DNA of 64,000 nucleotides. It comes from Candidatus Altimarinota bacterium (GTDB lineage Bacteria > Patescibacteriota > Gracilibacteria > BD1-5 > UBA2023). How positions within the stretch are numbered: the first letter of the stretch is position 1; the number at the start of each line of letters is the position of its first letter. Made by a program: the position numbers and the translations under genes. Shown piece by piece: positions 57,524-64,000 of the stretch. The notes under the pieces were generated by a model, which worked only from the letters and a program-made list of their open reading frames with translations, did not search any database and was not told the DNA's origin. Location of the stretch: contig PDRA01000022.1 in assembly GCA_002747975.1 (NCBI GenBank), positions 1 through 64,000 of the forward strand. Reading direction: 5' to 3'.

Positions 57524-60073
57524 ATGCTTAACCAATTTACCGGAGAATACAAACAAATAATGCTTGATGCCGAAAATCTTGCAAAAAAAATGTGAGACAA
57601 AGAAATCCTTCCAGAGGATATGATTGTCCAAATTACAGCGAAAGCGTCATGAAATATCGCCGATCTCTTTGAAGAGTTTGGGATCAATATTTCTGTGATT
57701 CAGGATGTATTTTCACGTCCGCCATTTGCCTTGGATCTAGCAAAACGAAAGTGAGATTATGCAGGGATTTCGAGTAGACTCAAAGAACTCATCGTCATCT
57801 CTATGCGAGTGGCTTCAGGTTTTCAGAAGTCTCAGGCAGGAATTGAGGATTTTTTGCTGGCCTTTTTTCAGTCGCCAAGTGAACGATGGTTCTCTGAAAT
57901 GCTCGATTTTATCGGAATTATTCCAAAAGATTTTGAGAAACAACTCATCGATATCAATACACTTATCGCTGGTGGTGAAAAAAATACCGAAAAACAACCA
58001 ATGTTTTGACCGATGGAAGAAATTATGGATATGCTCGAAGATGCATTTGGAGGAAATGGAGCCATGCCACAAACTCCGTTTTCTGCAAATAAACCACAGG
58101 ACAAAAAAGAATCAAATACACCATGACTTGATTTTTTTGGAGTCGATCTTGTTGCCGAGTCTCGTGAAAAAACCAATGAACCCATTATAGGAAGAGATAC
58201 AGAAATTGATAGACTTATCTCTATTCTCAATCGAAAAACCAAAAATAATCCCTGTCTCGTGGGAGATCCATGAGTGGGAAAAACTGCTGTTGTCGAAGGG
58301 CTTGCCAAGCGAATTGCCAGTGGTGATGTCCCGTTTGCTATGCAAAATAAAAGAGTTATTGCCCTTGATCTTTCGGGCATGATTGCTGGGACAAAATATC
58401 GCGGAGAATTTGAGCAACGGATCAAAATGGTGATCGATGAAGCCTCAAAACTGGAAAATGAAGTTATTCTTTTTATCGATGAAATCCATACAATCATAGG
58501 GACTGGGTCTGGTGAAGGTGGGCTTGATGCGGCGAATATACTCAAGCCAGCTATGGCACGAGGAAAAATTTGTCTTATTGGTGCCACTACACTTGATGAA
58601 TATCAAAAATATATCGAAAAAGATTCAGCACTTGAGCGAAGATTTCAAAAAATTGACGTTGAAGAGCCAACTCCAGAAACGGCAAAAGAAATTATCAAGG
58701 GACTCAAAAAATCATTTGAAGAGTTTCACAATCTTATCATCACCGATGAAGCGATAGAGGATGCAGTGGATCTCTCAGTTCGCTATATTACGGATCGATT
58801 TCTGCCAGATAAGGCAATAGATCTCCTCGATGAGGCATGTAGTACCAAAAGTATGACCTATCATTTTGACTCTTCTGAAATAGAATGACTCAAAGAAAAA
58901 CAGCAAAAAATCCAAAAAGAAATGGAAGATATGCTTATTGCTCAGCAGTATCAGAAGGCTCTTGTCAAAAGAAAGCAAATCGATAAAATCAGCAAGGACA
59001 TGGAGCAAAAAAAGAGAAAAAAAAGAATTCCTCGTAAGGACAGAATGAAAATTACAGATCTCGATATTCATCGAGTTATACATCAATCAACGGGTATTCC
59101 ACTCAAAAATCTTGCCAAAGAAGATACCGGGAAACTCAAATGACTTGAAAAGGCGCTCAAAAAAAGTATTTTTTGACAAAATGAAGCGATTGCTTCTATT
59201 GTGAGTTCTATCAAGCGATCGCATGTCGGTATTTCTGATACCAATCGTCCTATTGGATCATTTCTTTTTCTCGGTCCAACCGGAGTGGGAAAAACTGAAC
59301 TAGTCAAAGTCCTTGCAAAAGAGTTTTATGCTGATCCAAAAGCGCTTATCAAGATAGATATGAGCGAGTTTCAGGATAAATCGAGCGCCTCAAAACTCAT
59401 CGGAACAACTGCTGGATATGTTGGCTATGAAGAGGGTGGTATGCTCACCGAAAAAGTCCGCAGAAAGCCGTATTCTATCATTCTTTTTGATGAAATAGAA
59501 AAAGGGAATTTTGATGTGTATAATTTGCTTTTACAAATTCTCGAAGATGGTGTCATCTCAGATGGGAAGGGAAGACAGGTCAATTTCAAGAATACTATTA
59601 TTATTATGACTTCAAATATTGGGTCTGATGAGTTCAATACCACGGCAAGTCGTATTGGTTTTGATATTTCTGATAATGAAGAGCAAGAAGTGCTCGAAGA
59701 TTTCGCTTCAGCGAAAGAAAAAATCACCAGTGAATTGACAGACTATTTTTCTCCAGAATTCCTCAACCGTATTGATAAAACCATTGTATTTAATCCTCTT
59801 GATAAGTCGGTCATTCGAAAAGTCGCTGTATTTCATCTTGACCGCTTGGCAGATCGACTCAAAAAAATAGGAATTACATTTGAGTACGATGTAAAAGCTG
59901 TGAATATGATTGTATCTGAAACCTACAATCCAGAATACGGAGCGCGCCCAGTTCGCCGATATATTCAAGACTCTATCGAGGATGCAATTGCTGATAGCAT
60001 GATAGTGCATCCATCAAAAAAACAGGTCTCAATTTCTGCAAAGAAAAAAGAGCTTGTATTTGATTGGAAATAA
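57524..60073 (+). CDS. clpC: ClpC/ClpA-type AAA+ unfoldase
   Basis: 849 residues. N-domain (1-150), AAA1 with Walker A GDPGVGKT (first Gly after Pro is TGA) and [10 protein letters not shown], a short coiled-coil middle region (about 440-500, rich in Lys/Glu), AAA2 with [34 protein letters not shown] and [12 protein letters not shown]. The middle region is far shorter than in ClpB, so ClpC/ClpA is preferred. It feeds unfolded proteins to ClpP; no clpP is in the window. Confidence 0.93.
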
Positions 60074-60074
60074 T

Positions 60075-60103
60075 TTGCTTTTTTTCAAAAAATATGCTAT
60101 ACT
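60075..60103 (+). promoter_or_regulatory. Promoter of the CNBD gene
   Basis: TTGCTT (60075-60080), a 17-base spacer and TATACT (60098-60103), with the ATG 25 bases downstream at 60128. It begins right after the clpC stop. Confidence 0.65.
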
Positions 60104-60127
60104 TATTGTATATCCTAATTTTTTATT

Positions 60128-60532
60128 ATGTCTCAAAAAATCGAAGATCTCTATATATTTGAATGATTCTCAAAAGAAGTGGTTGCCTATTTTCTTTTGA
60201 TGAGTCAAGTCCAGTACCCAAAAGCTGGAGAGGTTATCCTCAAGCAGGGCGATGTCTCTAATGGTTGTGCATACTATATCAATAGTGGAAAACTGCGAGT
60301 TTCTATTGATGGAAAAGAAGTTGATATTCTCGAAAAAGGAGAGTTTTTTGGAGCGATGGCACTTATTACTGATGAGCCTCGATCTGCGACTGTTGAAGTC
60401 GTAGAAGACGCTGAGCTTCAAGTCTTTCTCAAGGATGAGTTCCTTACTCTCATTACTCAATCACCAAATAGCGAGGCGCTTAAAGGAGAAATTCGACGAA
60501 GAATTGTCGAAAATGCTCATATTGCCAAATAA
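60128..60532 (+). CDS. Cyclic-nucleotide-binding-domain protein
   Basis: 134 residues. The jelly-roll CNBD pattern: VILKQGDVSNGCAYYINSGKLRVS, LEKGEFFGAMALITDEPRSATVEV (phosphate-binding cassette with FGAMALI and Arg), then a short helix. It lacks a DNA-binding domain, so it is not a Crp-type regulator on its own; it may sense a nucleotide and act through a partner. Confidence 0.85.
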
Positions 60533-60560
60533 TCTTCTATCTCTCATAAGAGAAAAATAT

Positions 60561-60588
60561 TTGAAAAAAAGAAAAAATCAAATATAAT
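60561..60588 (+). promoter_or_regulatory. Promoter of the SLH-protein gene
   Basis: TTGAAA (60561-60566), a 16-base spacer and TATAAT (60583-60588). Just downstream, ATCTTGTCTT / AAGACAGGAT (60591-60613) forms a hairpin at the very 5' end of the predicted transcript, followed by a T-rich stretch; it could stabilise the mRNA or attenuate it. Confidence 0.65.
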
Positions 60589-60636
60589 AGATCTTGTCTT
60601 TCGAAGACAGGATTTATTTTTTTAATTTCATATTTT

Positions 60637-61764
60637 ATGAAAAAACTCTTCATCATATGTGTACTGAGTTTGCTCAGTATCTCATCGGTATCAGCTTTTA
60701 GCGATATCAAGAATTCAGATTTCCGGCAGTATATTACCAATGCCTTCTCAGAGAGTATTATCTCTGGATATGGTGATGGGACTTTTCGTCCAGATAATCC
60801 CGTCTCTTTTGTAGAGTCTCTGAAGATGGCAATAAATACAGGTCCACAAAGAGATAATATCGATAGGGATATGGGCTCAAATTGGTTTACTCCATTTGTC
60901 AGTTATTATAACAACAATTACAGAGTTCCAAGTATTGCATTCTCAAATGATCAAAAAATTACACGAGATTTTGCTGTCTATATTCTTCTTCGACAGCTTG
61001 GAATTGAGCTTACTTCATCTGATATAGAAAAAATTCCAGCGAAATTTCCTGATATAGAGAACATTACAGAGCTTACCCCTTATATTTTCTTTGCCAAGCA
61101 TGCTGGTATTGTCAGTGGATACAGAAATGGAACGTTTGGTCCAAAAAATAAGGTCTCTCGATGAGAATTTACAAAAATGCTCTGGAAGAGTCTGCGAGAA
61201 AATAACGAAGCGATCCTCCAGAAATACCAAGCAATAAAAGAAAGTCAAGGGTCAGCATGAAATACAAAAAGAATCACTGATAGGATGGTTCACATTACGT
61301 TCGAAGTTCCAAAAGATATGGAAATAAATCGTTTTCAAGAAGAATCAACACAAGAGGGAAAAATTGCCACAGTAGGATATGGAAGGTTTTTTGCTGCGGT
61401 GAGTCAGTATCCACCACAACCACGAGGAGCCTATCCAGGTGATAGCGCAAGAAAAATAGTAGATAATATAAGAATGTTTGATGGTCGTGTGGATGTTTTT
61501 TGTGCTCAAATGGTACTCACAGACTGTCATCAATTTATCACTTGAAATGGTATGATTGCTATCATGTGAACCAGTCGGTTCAAGGAAATGTGAGCAGAAA
61601 CAATGCTTGAGCGAAGACAGTTTTTTGTGAAAAATCAGTTTTCTCGAGAATTTCCTGTCATCACTCTCTGGACAAAAGCGTATGAAGCGTCGCAGAGTCA
61701 TCTTCTTTTTCAAGAAAAACAACTTATAAAAAGAATTGTAGAGAGCCTTCAGGGTGTGCAATAA
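60637..61764 (+). CDS. Secreted S-layer-homology (SLH) domain protein
   Basis: 375 residues. Signal peptide (1-20), then SLH-type repeats: FSDIKNSDFRQYITNAFSESIISGYGDGTFRPDNPVS-like in the first 50 residues and AGIVSGYRNGTFGPKNKVSRGEF around 150-180 (GYGDGTF/RP core). The C-terminal ~180 residues are a different domain with two cysteines and GDSARKIVD/ITLWTKAYEAS; not recognised. SLH domains bind cell-wall polymers, so this is probably a cell-envelope protein. It has its own promoter. Confidence 0.85.
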
Positions 61765-61780
61765 TTTCTTTTGATACTAT

Positions 61781-62683
61781 CTACAAAAACGCCATATATT
61801 TTTTGTTCCAGCAAATTTGTCTTTTGGCATAGCGCCGAGAATTTTGCTGGATTTTTTGTATCATTTCTGACTCCAAGATCTCTCCATCTAAAAATTCTAT
61901 TACTTCCTTGTAGCCGATGGTAGCAAGTCCAGGAGCGTTTTTTGGATATTTTTTGAGCAATTTCTGAACTTCTTCGATCAGTCCATTTTCTCTCATTATC
62001 TCAACTCTGAGATTGATTTTTTCATAGAGTTTCTCTCGGTTTCCATCATAGGGTGACAGAAAGAGCGTGGGATGAATAAGAACATTTCCATCATCGATTT
62101 GTTGCTTTGATTTCCCAGTTTCTTCGTAGATTTCTATGGCGCGTATGATATGCACTTTGTCATTTGGATGGAGACTATCGGCGTATTTTTTGTCATATGT
62201 TTCGAGAATATGCCAAAGAGCAATATCACCTTTGTTTTGTCGAATTGCCTCGAGTTCTTGGCGTCTTTTTGTGTTCTTTTTGGCACGGCTATAATTTCGC
62301 TTGAAAAGAAGCGAATCCAAATAGAGTCCAGTTCCACCACAGAGAATAGGAATTTTTCATTTTTTCCAGATATTTTCGAGGATTTGACTGGCTTGGTTTC
62401 GAAAATCCACGACTGAGAAATCCTCATCTGGGTTGATAATATCGATCATGTGATGCACAATTCCATCCATTTCTTCTTGACTTGCTTTGGCGGTTCCAAT
62501 ATCCATTTCTCTATAAATCTGACGAGCATCAACAGAGATAACTTCACTGTCTATCTGTTTTGCAATCTCTATTGCCAGACCAGTTTTTCCACATGCAGTT
62601 GGTCAAAAGACCGTAATAATCGGAGAGTTTCAAATATTTTCTTTTGCAAAAGAGTCGATTTTTTGTGAAATTTCAGTTTGCAT
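61781..62683 (-). CDS. miaA: tRNA dimethylallyltransferase
   Basis: 300 residues. P-loop VFGPTACGKTGLAIEIAK, SVDARQIYREMDIGTAK, LCGGTGLYLDSLLF and the C-terminal QNSRRYAKRQICW, characteristic of MiaA. It adds the dimethylallyl group to A37 of tRNAs reading UNN codons, which would include the tRNA reading UGA. Stop TAG at 61781. It is convergent with the SLH gene. Confidence 0.95.
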
Positions 62684-62685
62684 TG

Positions 62686-63840
62686 TTATGATTTACAGTT
62701 TGGAATTTCTTTTATCTCTTTTTTTATTTTTGTGATATGAGTATCGAGATCCTCGAACATAGAGAGAAAAATAGAGAAAATCGGGATACCAATCAAAAGA
62801 CCAATAAGCCCAAAGGCATGCTCACTAATCAGGAGAATTACAAATGTGATAAACACCGGGAAATGTGTATATGATGAGAAAATCTTTGGATTGAGAATAT
62901 AGGCTTCGATTGCATGAATGACGGCTATCATGATGATAATCCCAAAAACCATTGGAATACCACCAAATCCATATGCGATGATAATGATCGGAAGTCCAGA
63001 GAGAAAAGTTCCAAAAACAGGGATAAATCCAAAGATAAAAACAACAATTGAAAGTGTAAAAATATAGGGAAATTCGTGTCCATGTCCCATGAGAAAACTG
63101 AGGATTACAAGTCAGATACTTGTCAAAATGCTATTGATAATGGCAATAAGTGATTGAGCCTTGAAGACGCGTCCAAATCCAGTCGCAATTTTTGATCCAA
63201 GGTATTTGTATTCATTATAAAAAAAGGCAAAATTTCCTGTTTTCATTTTGTCAAGGAATTTATAAATACTCTTTCGATCAATGATAAAAATATATGAGAG
63301 GACAAGTCCAATAATAAATTTTATCAAAAATCCACCCGCATCTTTGATGTATCCGAGCACATTATTTCCAAGCTCTTTGAAATCAAAATTACTCAAAAAT
63401 TCATTGACTTGATTTTGGATTCCAAGTTTAAATCCAAGAGAAGTTTCCATTTCTTTGACGAGCGCATTGAGGTTTTCTATGGTTTGAGGTGCATTTTGGA
63501 CCAGCTTTTCTATTTCAAGTCCGATACGAGGTATGAGCGTACTAAAGAGAAAAATAAGCACAATCAAAAAAATTATATATACGATACTGACGATGATATT
63601 GATTGAGAGGTGTTTTCGTAAAAATACGAGAAACCCATGATTTTTTTTGAGAGAAGCATTATGAATTTTTGTATGTGCAAACTTTGCAACCTCAAGAAAA
63701 AGATAGGCAAAAATAAAAGTAATCAAAAAAAGCGGAATAAAGCTTTTGAGTGCAAATAAAATTCAGAAAAAAATAACAAGCGCAAAGAGCTTTTTGAAAA
63801 ATTCAAGAGAAAATATAATTGGTAAAAGTGATTTTATCAT
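62686..63840 (-). CDS. AI-2E/PerM-family permease
   Basis: 384 residues; about eight membrane helices with the typical layout of the AI-2E transporter family: two or three helices, a soluble region (LIPRIGLEIEKLVQNAPQTIENL), then FIFGFIPVFGTFLSGLPIIIIAYGFGG and the LNPKIFSSYTHFPVFITFVILL signature. Its job is unclear: members export AI-2, sodium or other compounds. Starts at the ATG at 63840 and ends 2 bases before miaA. Confidence 0.85.
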
Positions 63841-63859
63841 AAAAGTTGTTTTTAAAAAG

Positions 63860-64000
63860 TTAAACAAATACTTCTTCTACATAAGAGGTATCAGGATTTT
63901 TATTAATATTGCAGACAAGGGTCCACTGTCCACCAAAGAGAGAATTGAGTCGTTCTTGAATGAGTATAATTGCTTCTGGGTCAGCAACCTTATCATGATT
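63860..64000 (-). CDS. Partial gene, C-terminal 46 residues only
   Basis: The open frame runs off the window end and stops at TAA 63860-63862. Visible sequence: DPEAIILIQERLNSLFGGQW...VEEVFV, an alpha/beta-looking end reminiscent of the C-terminus of a DNA polymerase III tau subunit, but too short to call. Its 5' part lies outside the window. No promoter or start visible. Confidence 0.5.
   Translation of the reverse strand, partial: NHDKVADPEAIILIQERLNSLFGGQWTLVCNINKNPDTSYVEEVFV

Noticed and set aside
57868-58587. 239-residue minus-strand ORF
   Set aside because: Antisense shadow of clpC, which has all AAA+ motifs on the plus strand.

Overview
The window reads as a genome fragment of a Candidate Phyla Radiation bacterium from the Gracilibacteria (BD1-5) / Absconditabacteria (SR1) branch, which uses genetic code 25 (UGA = glycine). 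This rests on the sequence. In-frame TGA interrupts nearly every long gene under the standard code, and those TGAs fall where protein families have glycine: the Walker A loops of UvrD and ClpC, the FAD loop of Glf, the NAD loop of GalE, the Nudix box inside LeuS, RecJ and YvcK. All complete genes end in TAA or TAG. All coordinates below use TGA = Gly, so many genes are far longer than a standard-code translation gives.

Layout. 1-500: four tRNA genes (Glu, Pro, Ile, Gly), minus strand. 0.6-4.8 kb: small membrane protein, polysaccharide deacetylase, RecJ, lipoprotein. 4.9-30.5 kb: a large AT-rich surface-polysaccharide region with two Wzx-type flippases, about ten glycosyltransferases, KdsB, Glf, GalE, a TagF-like polymerase, an acyltransferase and large membrane proteins. 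Its middle (13.6-18.4 kb) holds a GT2/DUF2304 protein, a DUF389 protein, a sortase next to a small LPRTG protein, and a membrane protein. 30.5-37.5 kb: ADP-heptose synthesis (gmhA, gmhB and an HldE with reversed domain order) with two GT9 heptosyltransferase-like genes, a GT4 and a WecG/TagA-type enzyme. 37.6-64 kb: housekeeping genes: obg, rpmG, a RelE/YafQ toxin-antitoxin pair, rpsF-ssb-rpsR, a T4SS-pilin-like gene, leuS, yvcK, SPFH-NfeD, hrcA, a MazG-like gene, rpsO, rhomboid, an AstE/AspA-like gene, a UvrD-nuclease fusion, murA, a response regulator, clpC, a CNBD protein, an SLH protein, miaA and an AI-2E-type permease.

Working together: KdsB, HldE/GmhA/GmhB, Glf and GalE would supply activated sugars. 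The GT2/GT4/GT9/GT26 enzymes would build lipid-linked glycans, the Wzx proteins would flip them, and the TagF-like, deacetylase and acyltransferase proteins would modify them. The sortase/LPRTG pair and the SLH protein point to a proteinaceous surface layer.

The most unusual observations are a 1229-residue leucyl-tRNA synthetase carrying a complete alpha/beta-hydrolase domain and a complete Nudix domain in its editing region; the reversed HldE; an LPRTG motif three residues from a C-terminus with no membrane tail; a polyglycine tract written as alternating GGA and TGA; and TGA codons just before true stops that look like relics of former stop codons. No gene-free stretch exceeds 300 bases.
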